Part shown: in pieces, positions 34,674 through 44,989 of the stretch
How the letters are laid out: each line of letters begins with the position of its first letter
Position numbering within the stretch: position 1 is the first letter of the stretch
Assembly: GCA_011049455.1 (NCBI GenBank)
Contig: DSBL01000131.1
Location: 1 to 52,101, forward strand
Source: Desulfonatronum sp.
GTDB taxonomy: Bacteria > Desulfobacterota > Desulfovibrionia > Desulfovibrionales > Desulfonatronaceae
Length of the DNA stretch: 52,101 nt
Reading direction: 5' to 3'
Notes under the pieces: model-generated
What the model was told of the DNA's origin: nothing
Database searches by the model: none
What the model saw: the letters and a program-made list of their open reading frames with translations, nothing else
Translations under genes and position numbers: made by a program

Positions 34674-35525
34674 ATGCTCACCCATTCATTTTGCCACGTC
34701 CCGGGCATCGGACGCATCAGAGAGCAAAAAATGTGGAACGCGGGAATCCATCGCTGGGACAACGCCCTGCGCTCTAACGCATTCTGCCCCTGCCGGCTGT
34801 CCCACGCCGCACGCGCTGTTCTGACCGAGTCCCCGGATCGCTTGTCCAAAGGCGACACATCCTGGTTTGTCCAAAAATTGCCTCAAGAGGAAACCTGGAG
34901 GCTCTGTTCACACTTCGCCTACCGCGCCGCTTTCGTGGACATCGAAACCACCAGTGGCCCAGGGCCGGTGAACATCACCACCATTGCGCTTTTTGACGGC
35001 AAGACCGTGCGAACCTATGTCCAGGGGCGCAATCTGGAAGCATTCTGCGACGACATTCTGGACTATCCTCTCATGATTACATTTAACGGACGCTGCTTTG
35101 ACGCTCCGATCATCGAGCGGGAACTGAAAATTTCCCTGCCCGCCCACGTTGATTTGCGCTTTTTGCTCAAATCCGTGGGTGTCAAAGGCGGCCTCAAGGC
35201 CTGTGAACGTCGGTTGGGCATGGACCGTGAGGAACTGGACGGTCTGGACGGTTATTTCGCGGTGCTGCTCTGGCAGGAATATGAAGCCAGGGGCGACGAG
35301 CAGGCCCTGGAAACACTACTGGCCTATAACGCAGCGGACGTCCTCTCCATGCCCATACTCCTTGAGCATGCCTATGCGGCCAAATTGGAGCAAACGCCTT
35401 TCACCCACTTGCCCAGGTTGCGAGCAGCCAAGGCCGACAACCCGCATCAAGCCCATTCCAGCGTGATCAAACGCATCCGCAAACGCTTCGGAATTCGATT
35501 TCTGCCGAAGATGGCTGCTGAATAA
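34674..35525 (+). CDS. Ribonuclease H-like DEDD exonuclease domain protein (YprB/COG3359 type)
   Basis: The 283-residue protein has a C-terminal exonuclease-like domain: AFVDIETTSGPG with Asp89 and Glu91, ITFNGRCFDAPIIERE with Asn138 and Asp143, and YNAADVLSM with Asp222, the DEDD acidic set. The N-terminal part (GIGRIREQKMWNAGIHRWDNAL) resembles the small helical lead-in common to this family. The substrate (DNA or RNA) and role are unknown. The start at 34674 fits that lead-in; no clear Shine-Dalgarno. It is separated from htpX by a strong terminator and meets metG tail to tail (41 bases). Confidence 0.85.
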   Translation: MLTHSFCHVPGIGRIREQKMWNAGIHRWDNALRSNAFCPCRLSHAARAVLTESPDRLSKGDTSWFVQKLPQEETWRLCSHFAYRAAFVDIETTSGPGPVNITTIALFDGKTVRTYVQGRNLEAFCDDILDYPLMITFNGRCFDAPIIERELKISLPAHVDLRFLLKSVGVKGGLKACERRLGMDREELDGLDGYFAVLLWQEYEARGDEQALETLLAYNAADVLSMPILLEHAYAAKLEQTPFTHLPRLRAAKADNPHQAHSSVIKRIRKRFGIRFLPKMAAE

Positions 35526-35566
35526 GCACCAATAAAATAATCAACGCAAATTTTTACAAAGGCCTG

Positions 35567-37513
35567 CTACGAAACCCTGCTCCCGGGCGGCACCTGCTTT
35601 GAAGGCCCCAGCAGTTGCAATCCCTCCGGGGCATGCACGGCCAGGACCATGCCCTGGGACGTAACCCCGCGCAATTTACGGGGCTTGAGATTGGCCACAA
35701 CCACCACCTGCCTGCCGATCAGCGCGTCTACGCTCCAATGCTGGGCAATCCCGGCCACAATGCTGCGCGCCTGATCCTCGCCCAAATCAATCCCCAGATG
35801 CAGCAATTTGTCCGCGCCCTGGACCGGCTGGGCCGAAATCACCGTCCCGACGCGCAGATCCAGTCTCTGGAAATCCTCGAAATCCAGTAATTCCGCCGTG
35901 TGGAAAGACGTGACGGGAAACGCTTCAGCCTTGCCCTGTCTTGCCGCTGCGGCTGGAACACCCGCAGCTTCCGGGGTTTTGAGTTCCACCCGCGGAAAAA
36001 GATTGGACGCCGCTGCCACTTTGGTCTGCGGCTCCAACAGTCCCCAATGCAAAAGTTCATCGGCCAGATGGCGCCACTGTTGGGCTGGCCTTTCCTCTCC
36101 CAACTGGGCCAGCATGGCCTCGCTTTCTTCGGGCATCACCGGCCAAAGATGCACGGCCACCTTGCGCATGCCCTCCAGGAGGGTGTACATCACCGTGCCC
36201 AGCTCTTCTTGCCGTTTTTGCTTGAACAACGCCCAAGGTTGAGACGCGTCCACATATTTGTTCAAGATTCGCACCAAAGTCCACAAGGCTTCCAGGGCCA
36301 TGGAAAACTGGAAGCGCCCAAACAATTCTTGATAATTCTCCAGGCATTCCGCGGCCAATACATGGACTTCCTCATCCTCCACGCGAATCGGCCCTGGTTC
36401 GGGCACCCGACCGTCAAAATATTTCCGGGTCATACTTAAAACGCGGCTGAACAGATTACCCAAATCATTGGCCAAATCCGCGTTGAATCGATTCACCAAG
36501 GCGTCCTCGGATACACTGGCGTCGTGGCCGAACTGCATTTCTCGAAGCAAGAAATAACGAAACGCACCCCGGCCGTAGGTCCGGGCAAAATCCAACGGGT
36601 CCACCACATTGCCCAGGCTCTTGCTCATCTTGGTGTCCTGGACCAGCCAGTAACCGTGCACATTCAGATGCCGATACAGGGGCAGACCCGCGGAAAGCAG
36701 CATGCACGGCCAAAAAATGGCGTGAGGCTTGAGAATGTCCTTGGCCACGAGGTGTTGAGCCTCGGGCCAGAATGTCCGGAAGCGCTCACCGTCCGGCCAC
36801 TCCAGGGCAGTGACGTAGTTGAGCAGGGCGTCGAACCAGACATAGGTCACATAATTCCGGTCAAACGGCAGCTCAATTCCCCAGGACAAACGGCTCTTGG
36901 GCCTGGAAATACACAAGTCGCCCAAATCCTCCCGCAACAGGCCGAGCACCTCGTTGCGATACCTTTCCGGCCGGATGAACTCCGGATTCGCTTCGATGTG
37001 CTTGCGCAAGGGTTCCAGGTATTTGGACATCCTGAAAAAATAGTTCTTCTCCTTGATGAATTCCGGAGCCTGAAGATGGTCAGGACACAGGCCTTCCTTG
37101 AGTTCTTTTTCCGTATAGAACCGTTCGCAGCCAAAGCAGTAATAACCGCCGTATTCGCCATGGTAGATGTCCCCACGGTCAAAGACGAGCTGCAAAAACT
37201 GCTGAACCCTGGAAACGTGGCGGGCTTCCGTGGTGCGGATGAAATCGTCGAAGTCAACGCCCAGCTCCTTCCATAGGGTTTGAAACCGGGCACTGATGAC
37301 GTCCACATAGTCCTGGGGAGCAGTATGCCGGTGCTGGGCCGCTCGAACAATCTTGTCGCCGTGTTCATCGGTGCCGGTCAGAAAAAAGGTTCTCTTGCCC
37401 ATCAGCTTTTGAAAACGGATCATGGCATCCGCCACCGTGGTGGTGTAGGCGTGGCCGAGATGGGGATCGGCATTGACATAATATATGGGCGTAGACAAAA
37501 AAAAGGGTTTCAA
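35567..37513 (-). CDS. metG: Methionyl-tRNA synthetase with C-terminal tRNA-binding domain
   Basis: The 648-residue enzyme has HLGH at 18-21 (the HIGH motif), a zinc-type insert (CFGCERFYTEKELKEGLCPDH), KMSKSLGN near 300, the anticodon-binding helices, a proline/alanine-rich linker, and a final EMAP-like tRNA-binding domain (FEDFQRLDLRVGTVISA onward, about 545-648). The start is a TTG at 37513 with GGAGG eight bases upstream. It follows the ricT-like gene by 27 bases on the same strand; alaS and recA precede that, so translation and repair genes share the block. Confidence 0.97.
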   Translation of the reverse strand: MKPFFLSTPIYYVNADPHLGHAYTTTVADAMIRFQKLMGKRTFFLTGTDEHGDKIVRAAQHRHTAPQDYVDVISARFQTLWKELGVDFDDFIRTTEARHVSRVQQFLQLVFDRGDIYHGEYGGYYCFGCERFYTEKELKEGLCPDHLQAPEFIKEKNYFFRMSKYLEPLRKHIEANPEFIRPERYRNEVLGLLREDLGDLCISRPKSRLSWGIELPFDRNYVTYVWFDALLNYVTALEWPDGERFRTFWPEAQHLVAKDILKPHAIFWPCMLLSAGLPLYRHLNVHGYWLVQDTKMSKSLGNVVDPLDFARTYGRGAFRYFLLREMQFGHDASVSEDALVNRFNADLANDLGNLFSRVLSMTRKYFDGRVPEPGPIRVEDEEVHVLAAECLENYQELFGRFQFSMALEALWTLVRILNKYVDASQPWALFKQKRQEELGTVMYTLLEGMRKVAVHLWPVMPEESEAMLAQLGEERPAQQWRHLADELLHWGLLEPQTKVAAASNLFPRVELKTPEAAGVPAAAARQGKAEAFPVTSFHTAELLDFEDFQRLDLRVGTVISAQPVQGADKLLHLGIDLGEDQARSIVAGIAQHWSVDALIGRQVVVVANLKPRKLRGVTSQGMVLAVHAPEGLQLLGPSKQVPPGSRVS

Positions 37514-37540
37514 ACCAATACACCTCCACGATGGGATTGT

Positions 37541-38734
37541 TCAGGATTTATCAGTCTTTTTCTGGGTTTTCCCAGAGGCTCGGTTCTGCTCCCGCGTGGA
37601 TGACTTGGCCTTGTGCTGAGATCTGTTGCGGGAAGCGTGCGGTCGCCGCTTGGTTTTGCGTGAGCCGGTCTTGCCCTCTTTCTTGGTTTTGCCCCGAAAG
37701 CCTCGTCCGGAATCTTTTGCTTGACTCGATTCGGATTTCAACGATTCGTCCCTGACTGCTCGAGAGTCTACCTTCGGTTCCTCGGAAAAAGGCTCCTGAG
37801 GGAATGCGGACGTTTTTCCAAGAAAACCATCTGCCAGCTGGCCTGATCGGGTTATCGCCGGTTCCACAACCCTGGCCTTGACCTGGGGGTCAGGCGTGAC
37901 CGTGGAAGCGGTCCGTCCTGGGCCAACAAGTGTAAACCATTCCTCAAGATCGATTTCTCGTTCACCCTCGGACTCCAGCCAGACATTCAAGGTACGACGG
38001 AAATAATTGGCCCTGATAACCTTGGCGGAACCAAGGGCCGTGGAAAATTTCTTGCCGATCTTGGGGCATTGGGCAAGAAACTCCTCGTAATTGGCTTGTT
38101 CATAGCTCAGGCAGCATAATAAACGATTACAAACTCCTGAAATTTTTGCCGGATTTAAAAAAAGATTCTGCTCCTTGGCCATCTTGATGGTTGAGGGAGC
38201 AAAGTGCCGCAGGAACCGCTGACAACAGACCAGTTGGCCGCAGTTGCCGATGCCACCGACCATCTGGGTTTCATGCCGGGCCCCGATCTGACGCAGCTCG
38301 ATCCTCGTCCGGAACGCACGGACCAGATCCTTGACCAGTTCCCGGAAATCGATCCTGTTCGGGGCCGTAAAAAAAAAGAGGATTTTGCTTCCGTCGAACA
38401 GCACGACCACGTCCACCAGCTTCATGTCCAGTGCACGTTCCTGGATGCATCGACGACAAAGCACATAGGCCTTGCGTGACAAATCCCGGTTTTCCCGGTC
38501 TCTGTCCAAATCTTCCGCCGTGGCTGCTCGAAAAATATCAGGAAGCTCCAGGACGGGCTTGTCCTGATCGGATAAGGGCTCAGGCATGGGGGAAATCCGC
38601 TCCACCCTGCCCATGTGCAAATCACCTTCCACATGGACCAGGGCATGATCACCCACGGCCATGACATAGGCCCCGGAGTGATAAAAATACAGCCTGTTTC
38701 CAACGGGAATTCGCACGGCAAGAATATGGCTCAT
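37541..38734 (-). CDS. PSP1-domain protein, RicT/YaaT-like
   Basis: The 397-residue protein has a PSP1 domain (about 1-270) with cysteines set as in Bacillus RicT: NCGQLVCC at 164-171 and GVCNRLLCC at 200-208, plus CRRC at 93-96. RicT with RicA and RicF binds 4Fe-4S clusters and directs RNase Y to some mRNAs; no RicA, RicF or rny gene is near. Residues from about 295 on are disordered and rich in Lys, Arg and Ser, probably nucleic-acid binding. The longer frame adds 23 residues overlapping alaS; the ATG at 38734, 10 bases after the alaS stop, is the family start. Confidence 0.87.
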   Translation of the reverse strand: MSHILAVRIPVGNRLYFYHSGAYVMAVGDHALVHVEGDLHMGRVERISPMPEPLSDQDKPVLELPDIFRAATAEDLDRDRENRDLSRKAYVLCRRCIQERALDMKLVDVVVLFDGSKILFFFTAPNRIDFRELVKDLVRAFRTRIELRQIGARHETQMVGGIGNCGQLVCCQRFLRHFAPSTIKMAKEQNLFLNPAKISGVCNRLLCCLSYEQANYEEFLAQCPKIGKKFSTALGSAKVIRANYFRRTLNVWLESEGEREIDLEEWFTLVGPGRTASTVTPDPQVKARVVEPAITRSGQLADGFLGKTSAFPQEPFSEEPKVDSRAVRDESLKSESSQAKDSGRGFRGKTKKEGKTGSRKTKRRPHASRNRSQHKAKSSTREQNRASGKTQKKTDKS

Positions 38735-38744
38735 GATGGATCCA

Positions 38745-41384
38745 TCAACTTGCAAGCAGATTCGCGGCCTGTTCCAGCACTTTGGGGATCCCTGAGGGAT
38801 CACCGCCCCCGGCTTGAGCCATGTCCGGCCTGCCCCCGCCGTTGCCTCCCACCAGGGGCGCCAATTTTTTCACCAGCTCCGAGGCTGTAAAACGGTGGTG
38901 CAGATCCCTGCTCACCGAAACAATGAGCATGACCTTGCCCTCGTTTTCCGCAGCCAGGACAATCACCCCGGTGTCCATCCTGGAACGCAAATCGTCCATC
39001 AGTTCCCGCAAGGCCTTGACGTCGGCCACATCCGCCCGAGCAGCCAGCAGGCGGGTGCCGTTCACATTCCGGACCTGTGTCGCAAGATTCTGGCCTCGGC
39101 CGGACATCAGCCGACATTCCAATGTTTCATTTTGTTTTTGCAGTTCCCGAACCTGATTGAGCAGGGAATTGATCTTGATGGTAAGATCCTGAACAGGAAT
39201 CTTGAGCATCTGGGACGCCTTTCGCAGCAAGGCTGACTGCTTTCGATAATGCTCCAAAGCCTTTTCTCCTGCCAGAGCCTCGATCCTGCGGACCCCGGCG
39301 GCAATGCCGGATTCGGAGAGAATCACAAAGGAACCGGCCTGGCCCGTGGTCCGCAGATGGGTGCCGCCGCAAAGTTCCGTGGATACTCCCGGCACTTCCA
39401 CCACACGCACCTCTTGGCCATATTTCTCACCGAAAAAAGCCAATGCCCCCCTCTTTCGAGCCAATTCCGGGGTGGTCACAGCCACATCCAGCGCGATGTT
39501 CGCCAGAATGGTCCGATTCACCTCGTCTTCCACAAAACGCAGCTCCGTGCCGTTCATGGCCGCGGTATGGGTAAAGTCGAAACGCAGCATATCGGGAGAA
39601 ACCAAAGACCCTGCCTGGCGCACATGATCGCCCAGGACCTTGCGCAGGGCCGCCTGCAACAAATGGGTGCAGGTATGGTGACGGGCCGTGTCCAGTCGCT
39701 GGTTTTCGGCCACACGCAGGTCTGTTTCCTGATCCAGAAAAATTTCACCCTCTTTGATCTGTATGCGATGGGCCACCAAATCGGCGCTGACCTTGAGCAC
39801 ATCGGTGACTTCCGCCTTGCCCGAAGGCGTTGTCGCCTGGCCGCGATCCGCGGTCTGCCCCCCAGAGGCAGCGTAGAACGGCGTCTTGGCCGTGATCATC
39901 CAGCCCTGGTCCCCGGCCTGGAGAACCTCATGACTTTCGCCTTGATCGTCGGTCAAGGCCGTGATTCGACTTATGATCTGAAAATCGTCGTAGCCCACGA
40001 AGCGGGATGTCAGGCCAGCTTCCAGGAACGACCCGAAAAGCACGGCCGGATCAACTTCACCGCTGCCCTTCCAGGCCTTTTTGGCCCTGGCCTTCTGCTG
40101 GGCCATGCACTGCTTGAAGCCGGCCTCGTTTACGCCGAACCCGTGCTTTCCGGCCACGTCATGGACGATGTCCAGGGGGAAGCCGAAGGTATCGTAGAGT
40201 TTGAAGGCGGTCTCACCGGAAACGTCGCTCTCCTTGTTCGCCGCCAGCCGGTCCAGTTCATCGGCCAGCAGTTTCAGACCCTTGTCCAGGGTCTGGCCGA
40301 ATCGCTGCTCTTCCTGGCCCACCACCTTGACCATGAAGGACAAGTTTTCCAGCAGTTCGGGATAGGTACTGCCCATGCGCCGACACACATCCTCACAGAT
40401 CAGGTGCAAAAACGGCTTGGTTAAACCCAAAAGCCGACCAAAGCGATAGGCCCTGCGGATCAAGCGGCGCAACACGTACCCTCGGCCTTCGTTGGAGGGC
40501 ACGATGCCGTCGGCCACGAGAAAGGCCACGGACCTGCTGTGGTCGGCGACCACGCGCATCGCCGTGTCCGTATCGGGATGTCCACCGTAGTTTTTGTTGG
40601 AAAGCTTGCCGATGTGGGCGATAAGCGGGGTGAACAGATCGGACTCGAAGTTGGAATATACGCCCTGGCACACCGCGCTGATCCGCTCCAGCCCCATGCC
40701 CGTGTCTATACTCGGCCGGGGCAAGGGATGCAGCGTTCCGGCGGAGTCCCGTTCATATTGCATGAACACCAGGTTCCAGATTTCCAGGAACCGGTCGCAA
40801 TCGCATCGGCCAATGCCGCAGCTTGGACCGCAGGACATAGCCTCGCCCTGGTCGATCAGGATTTCCGAGCACGGTCCGCACGGACCGGTATCGCCCATGG
40901 ACCAGAAATTGTCCTTTTCGCCCAGGCGATAAATCCGTTCTGGGGACAGACCGGCAATTTGCTCCCAAAGCCCGACGGCCTCGTCGTCGTCCTGGAACAC
41001 CGTGGCATAGAGACGTTCCTTGGGCAATCCCATTTCCTCGGTCAGGAAACGCCAGGCAAAATCAATGGCCTCGGCCTTGAAATAGTCGCCAAAAGAAAAA
41101 TTGCCCAGCATCTCGAAAAACGTATGGTGCCTGGCGGTGCGTCCGACGTTTTCCAAATCATTGTGCTTGCCGCCCACGCGCAGGCATTTCTGGGAGCTTA
41201 CGGCCCGTTGAAAGGCACGCGTTTCCAGCCCCAGAAAAACCCGTTTGAATTGGACCATCCCCGCGTTGGTGAACAGCAAGGTGGGGTCCTCCCGGGGCAC
41301 GAGGGAGGAACTGGGCACGATTTCATGTCCGTTGTTGGCAAAAAATTCCAAAAAACGCTGCCGAATGGTTTCTGCTGTGATCAC
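38745..41384 (-). CDS. alaS: Alanyl-tRNA synthetase
   Basis: The 879-residue enzyme covers all domains: the class II core with [18 protein letters not shown], the editing domain with [19 protein letters not shown] and [15 protein letters not shown] (zinc ligands), and the C-terminal coiled-coil/DHHA1 region with [15 protein letters not shown]. The start is a GTG at 41384 with GGAG eight bases upstream. It follows recA by 123 bases and precedes the ricT-like gene by 10, so read-through from recA is plausible. A recA-alaS order is common in bacteria, often with recX between; recX is absent here. Confidence 0.98.
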   Translation of the reverse strand: MITAETIRQRFLEFFANNGHEIVPSSSLVPREDPTLLFTNAGMVQFKRVFLGLETRAFQRAVSSQKCLRVGGKHNDLENVGRTARHHTFFEMLGNFSFGDYFKAEAIDFAWRFLTEEMGLPKERLYATVFQDDDEAVGLWEQIAGLSPERIYRLGEKDNFWSMGDTGPCGPCSEILIDQGEAMSCGPSCGIGRCDCDRFLEIWNLVFMQYERDSAGTLHPLPRPSIDTGMGLERISAVCQGVYSNFESDLFTPLIAHIGKLSNKNYGGHPDTDTAMRVVADHSRSVAFLVADGIVPSNEGRGYVLRRLIRRAYRFGRLLGLTKPFLHLICEDVCRRMGSTYPELLENLSFMVKVVGQEEQRFGQTLDKGLKLLADELDRLAANKESDVSGETAFKLYDTFGFPLDIVHDVAGKHGFGVNEAGFKQCMAQQKARAKKAWKGSGEVDPAVLFGSFLEAGLTSRFVGYDDFQIISRITALTDDQGESHEVLQAGDQGWMITAKTPFYAASGGQTADRGQATTPSGKAEVTDVLKVSADLVAHRIQIKEGEIFLDQETDLRVAENQRLDTARHHTCTHLLQAALRKVLGDHVRQAGSLVSPDMLRFDFTHTAAMNGTELRFVEDEVNRTILANIALDVAVTTPELARKRGALAFFGEKYGQEVRVVEVPGVSTELCGGTHLRTTGQAGSFVILSESGIAAGVRRIEALAGEKALEHYRKQSALLRKASQMLKIPVQDLTIKINSLLNQVRELQKQNETLECRLMSGRGQNLATQVRNVNGTRLLAARADVADVKALRELMDDLRSRMDTGVIVLAAENEGKVMLIVSVSRDLHHRFTASELVKKLAPLVGGNGGGRPDMAQAGGGDPSGIPKVLEQAANLLAS

Positions 41385-41507
41385 GAAAAAGGCTCCTCAA
41401 CCGGGTGGGTATGGGTGAAACAATGCATTATCTCGACCTCATGAACACTTCTCGCCACGTTCCAAGTCGCCATCAAGATCAAAATCATCATCAACATCGA
41501 GGCTGCA

Positions 41508-42569
41508 TCACTGCGCTGTTTCATCCTGCCTGGTCGCGCCAGCGGCGGGTGGCTCGATCACGCCCAGATGTTGCAACAACTGGCTCTCCATGCTTTGCCG
41601 CAGATCCGGATTCTCGCGCAAAAATTCCCGCACATTCTCGTATCCTTGACCCAGTCGCTCTGAACCGAAAGAAAACCAGGACCCGCTTTTATCCACGATC
41701 TTGTGCTCCACGGCCAGCTCCAGAATCTCACCCTCCCGGGAAATGCCCGTGCCGTACATGATGTCGAAAATCGCCTCCCGAAAAGGCGGCGCGACCTTGT
41801 TCTTGACCACCTTGACCCGAGCCTTGATCCCGATGGACTCGTCCCTGTCCTTGATGGTCTGAATCCGGCGTATATCCAAACGAACCGAGGCATAGAACTT
41901 CAAGGCGTTGCCGCCCGGAGTCGTTTCAGGGCTGCCGTAGCCCACCACGCCGATTTTCATCCGGATCTGGTTGATGAACAGTACCGAGGTTTTGGATTTA
42001 TGAATGGTGGCCGTAAGCTTGCGCAGGGCATGAGACATCAACCGAGCCTGGGAGCCCACCTGGGTTTCGCCCATGTTGCCCTCCAATTCGGCCTGGGGGA
42101 TCAAGGCCGCCACGGAGTCAATAACGATCAGGTCCACCCCGCCTGAACGCACCAGCATGTCCGCGATATCCAACGCCTGCTCGCCATAATCCGGTTGGGA
42201 GATAAGCAATTCATCCGTTTTCACGCCCAAACGGCGGGCATAGGTCACATCCAATGCGTGCTCCGCGTCAATAAACGCGGCCACCCCGCCTTTCTTTTGG
42301 GTCTCGGCAATAATGTGCAAGGCCAAGGTCGTCTTGCCCGAAGATTCCGGTCCATAAATCTCAGTGACCCGGCCCCGGGGAATGCCGCCGATGCCCAAAG
42401 CCAAGTCCAAACCAATGGATCCGGTGGGGATAGCCTCAATAGCCTGATGAGCATCATCGGACAGACGCATCACCGAGCCCTGACCGTATTTGCGCTCAAT
42501 GGTGGTCAAAGCTGTTTGCAACGCCTCGCGGCGGGCATCCTGGGGTTCGACAGCGGGTTTGCGGGCCAT
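41508..42569 (-). CDS. recA: Recombinase RecA
   Basis: RecA catalyses strand exchange and triggers LexA self-cleavage. From the ATG at 42569 ([10 protein letters not shown]) it is 353 residues, with Walker [10 protein letters not shown] at 73-81, [28 protein letters not shown] near 210-240, and an acidic/polar tail. The frame is open about 129 codons further upstream, and another ATG lies 2 codons earlier, but AAGGAG is six bases from 42569 and touches the earlier one, so 42569 is chosen. No recX follows. Confidence 0.98.
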   Translation of the reverse strand: MARKPAVEPQDARREALQTALTTIERKYGQGSVMRLSDDAHQAIEAIPTGSIGLDLALGIGGIPRGRVTEIYGPESSGKTTLALHIIAETQKKGGVAAFIDAEHALDVTYARRLGVKTDELLISQPDYGEQALDIADMLVRSGGVDLIVIDSVAALIPQAELEGNMGETQVGSQARLMSHALRKLTATIHKSKTSVLFINQIRMKIGVVGYGSPETTPGGNALKFYASVRLDIRRIQTIKDRDESIGIKARVKVVKNKVAPPFREAIFDIMYGTGISREGEILELAVEHKIVDKSGSWFSFGSERLGQGYENVREFLRENPDLRQSMESQLLQHLGVIEPPAAGATRQDETAQ

Positions 42570-42654
42570 GATCATCTCCTTGGATGCAGGGTCAATGCAT
42601 GAACGAAAGTCTAAAAATATACCAAAAGACATATTCATGAGCAACAGTATCTTT

Positions 42655-42671
42655 CTGTAAAAATCGCACAG
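42655..42671. promoter_or_regulatory. Possible LexA-like box upstream of recA
   Basis: CTGT at 42655-42658 and ACAG at 42668-42671 form a palindrome with a 9-base spacer, one longer than the E. coli LexA box, about 86 bases upstream of the recA start. LexA motifs differ among deltaproteobacteria and I do not know this group's consensus, so this is tentative. Confidence 0.2.
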
Positions 42672-42768
42672 GACCTGATTGTCGCTCGCAAGCACAGCCT
42701 GAACCGGCGTTTTAAAATTGCCTGACTGACTGCATTGCCACCAGGCATGTCCTTGGATAACATGACGT

Positions 42769-43902
42769 ATGAACCGCAAATACACCGCCCTGGCGCTCTT
42801 TTCCGGAGGTCTGGACAGCATTTTGGCCATGAAGACCGTTGCCTCCCAGGGTCTTCGCGTGCTCGGCCTGCACTTCTGCTCGCCCTTTTTCGGCCATCCC
42901 CGGAAAATCAACCACTGGCGGATCGAATACGGCCTGGAAATCGAATCCGTGGACATTCACGAGGAATTCGTCTCCCTGCTGCGCACCGGCCCTCGTTTCG
43001 GCTACGGCAAGGTGCTCAATCCTTGCGTTGACTGCAAAATCTTGATGCTGACCAAGGCCAAGACTCTTCTGCCCGAGTTTGGCGCGCGGTTCATTGTTTC
43101 CGGCGAAGTTCTGGCCCAGCGCCCCATGTCTCAACGCCGGGACGTCATGAATCTGATCAGCAAGCAGGCACAGGTTCAGGATATCCTGCTCCGCCCGCTT
43201 TCCGCCCTGCGTTTGAAACCCACTTCCATGGAGGAAGAAGGCTTGGTGGACCGCTTGCAACTGCACGGTATTTCCGGACGCGGGCGAAAGGATCAATTGC
43301 TCCTGGCCGAAGCATTCGGCCTCCAAGAAATCCCTACGCCTGCCGGAGGATGCCTGCTGGCGGAAAAAGAGTCTGCCAAGCGTTTCTGGCCGGTGATGGC
43401 ACGACTTTCTGAACCAAACGCGCGGGACTTCAGGCTGTGCAACGTCGGACGTCAATACTGGAACGGGGCGCATTGGCTGGTGGTGGGCCGAAATCACTGC
43501 GACAATGAATGCTTAAAAGAGATGGCCGGCAAGAACGACCTGCTTTTCAAGGCCGCTGATGTTCAAGGCCCCCTTGGTCTTGGACGCCAAAGACCAGACA
43601 ACGTCTGGGATGAGGCGGTCATCCATATGGCCGCCTCCTTTGTGGCCGGGTTCAGCGAAAAGCACCATGCCGCTGAAACGGCCGCTCGCGTCCGGGTCAC
43701 GCTGTCCAGTCGTCAGTGGATTATCGAATGTGACCCGGATGCACGTACCCGGGCCAAGGAATTTTGGAGCAAGATTGCTTGGAGCCAGGCGCAAACGGAA
43801 AAGAAAAAACGCATGGCCGAACAAGACCGAATTCAGGAATTGACGAAAAAAACCGCGGCAATTTTTTCATTGGAAAACGAATCCAAAGCGTTTTCCCCTT
43901 GA
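42769..43902 (+). CDS. PP-loop ATPase with C-terminal NFACT-R-like domain, tRNA thiouridine synthase-like
   Basis: The 377-residue protein starts with an adenylating PP-loop, [13 protein letters not shown] (motif at 12-17), as in MnmA and ThiI. Cys86 and Cys89 (NPCVDC) and Cys195 (PAGGCL) match the cysteines used for sulfur transfer in these enzymes. From about 225 the chain changes to an RNA-binding-like domain of the NFACT-R type ([37 protein letters not shown]). It is usually annotated as a tRNA thiouridylase-like protein, but it is not MnmA proper, and the tRNA position is unknown. It runs divergently from recA (about 199 bases apart). Confidence 0.8.
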   Translation: MNRKYTALALFSGGLDSILAMKTVASQGLRVLGLHFCSPFFGHPRKINHWRIEYGLEIESVDIHEEFVSLLRTGPRFGYGKVLNPCVDCKILMLTKAKTLLPEFGARFIVSGEVLAQRPMSQRRDVMNLISKQAQVQDILLRPLSALRLKPTSMEEEGLVDRLQLHGISGRGRKDQLLLAEAFGLQEIPTPAGGCLLAEKESAKRFWPVMARLSEPNARDFRLCNVGRQYWNGAHWLVVGRNHCDNECLKEMAGKNDLLFKAADVQGPLGLGRQRPDNVWDEAVIHMAASFVAGFSEKHHAAETAARVRVTLSSRQWIIECDPDARTRAKEFWSKIAWSQAQTEKKKRMAEQDRIQELTKKTAAIFSLENESKAFSP

Positions 43903-44023
43903 CGAACAATCCGACTGCTATTCTGACCGGGTTGCCACGACAGCCGTACCTGATCTTGACAATAAGCACCCGGGAAAAACGAACGGTTGTTGACAATTCA
44001 AAAAAACTGGTGCCGGACAAGGG

Positions 44024-44989
44024 CTAGAAAAACAACCTGAATCGAATCAAGCGTTTTTCCAGAAGATAGTTCAAGATCGGTTCGCGACCTTGCAGAACAA
44101 CCCGCCTGGACGGAGTTTCCTGCACCAACAGCAGAGGCACGCCGCGATAACCGCTGTTGCGCAGGAATATGCCGCCTTTGCGTGTGGAATCGACAACGTT
44201 GGCGGAAATCTTCACGTCCGGAACTGACGCTTGCTCAATATCCAAAACAGCCTGAAACACATTCCCTGAAGTCCGGGACTGGTCAAGCAACGCCGAAAGC
44301 TTGCGCTGGTCGTCCGGACGGGTGTCCAGTGGCACAAAATTCCACTGCCCTGCTTGCGGTGGATGGACCGCCAGACTGGCAAGCACGTGGGTGCAGAAGG
44401 GGCAGTGCAAACTGAAAAAATAGTACAATTGCGGACCGGATGAAGGTGCATCGTGCAGGGTGAACAACACGGTTTCCTGCAAATCCGGAGTTTTTTCAGG
44501 AAACAGAAACAATGCCTGAGAGACAAAACCCGCTGTCCAGACGGCCACGCCCAGGATCACTCCAGCCAGGGAGCGACGTGCCCAGCTATAGGACAAAAGA
44601 ATCAAAAACAGTGTCGCTCCAACCGCATAACAGAGGATACAGCTTTCCTGAATTCCGAAACGCTGAAAACCGAGTATCCCGCCATCAAAAGCCAAGCCGG
44701 CCGCCAACAAAATCCCCACGGACATCCACAGCCACGACTTTTCCAGCCGCTTGTCAAAAAAAAGCAGTCCGGCCAGGATCCAGAAAAAAACTGCGCCAAG
44801 GCCGATAAACACTATCTCGCCGTATCTGACGAAAGTACCGACCACTGCGCAACCGGTCGTGGGGCACAAACCTCCTCTGCCGGTTTGCTGCAACCAGTAT
44901 TCCAGGCTGAGGGCCAGGGCGGCGGTCACGCTCAAAAAAACCGGCAGCCAAGATGCAAAATGCTTCTTCATGTATTCACCAAGGTTCAT
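44024..44989 (-). CDS. Vitamin K epoxide reductase (VKOR) family protein with fused thioredoxin-like domain
   Basis: The 321-residue membrane protein has a VKOR bundle (about 10-165) with the active CXXC at Cys117-Cys120 (ESCILCYAVG) and the shuttle pair Cys42 and Cys47, then a thioredoxin-like domain with HCPFC at 195-199. Bacterial VKOR homologues reoxidise DsbA-like proteins using quinones, so this should make disulfides in the periplasm or fold c-type cytochromes. The fused domain would be its own DsbA. The ATG overlaps the shikimate kinase stop (ATGA). In an anaerobe with many periplasmic cytochromes such a system is plausible. Confidence 0.88.
   Translation of the reverse strand: MNLGEYMKKHFASWLPVFLSVTAALALSLEYWLQQTGRGGLCPTTGCAVVGTFVRYGEIVFIGLGAVFFWILAGLLFFDKRLEKSWLWMSVGILLAAGLAFDGGILGFQRFGIQESCILCYAVGATLFLILLSYSWARRSLAGVILGVAVWTAGFVSQALFLFPEKTPDLQETVLFTLHDAPSSGPQLYYFFSLHCPFCTHVLASLAVHPPQAGQWNFVPLDTRPDDQRKLSALLDQSRTSGNVFQAVLDIEQASVPDVKISANVVDSTRKGGIFLRNSGYRGVPLLLVQETPSRRVVLQGREPILNYLLEKRLIRFRLFF

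Noticed and set aside
42655-42671. Canonical SOS box for recA
   Set aside because: The spacing is one base longer than the E. coli consensus and the group's LexA motif is unknown to me; kept only as a low-confidence site.
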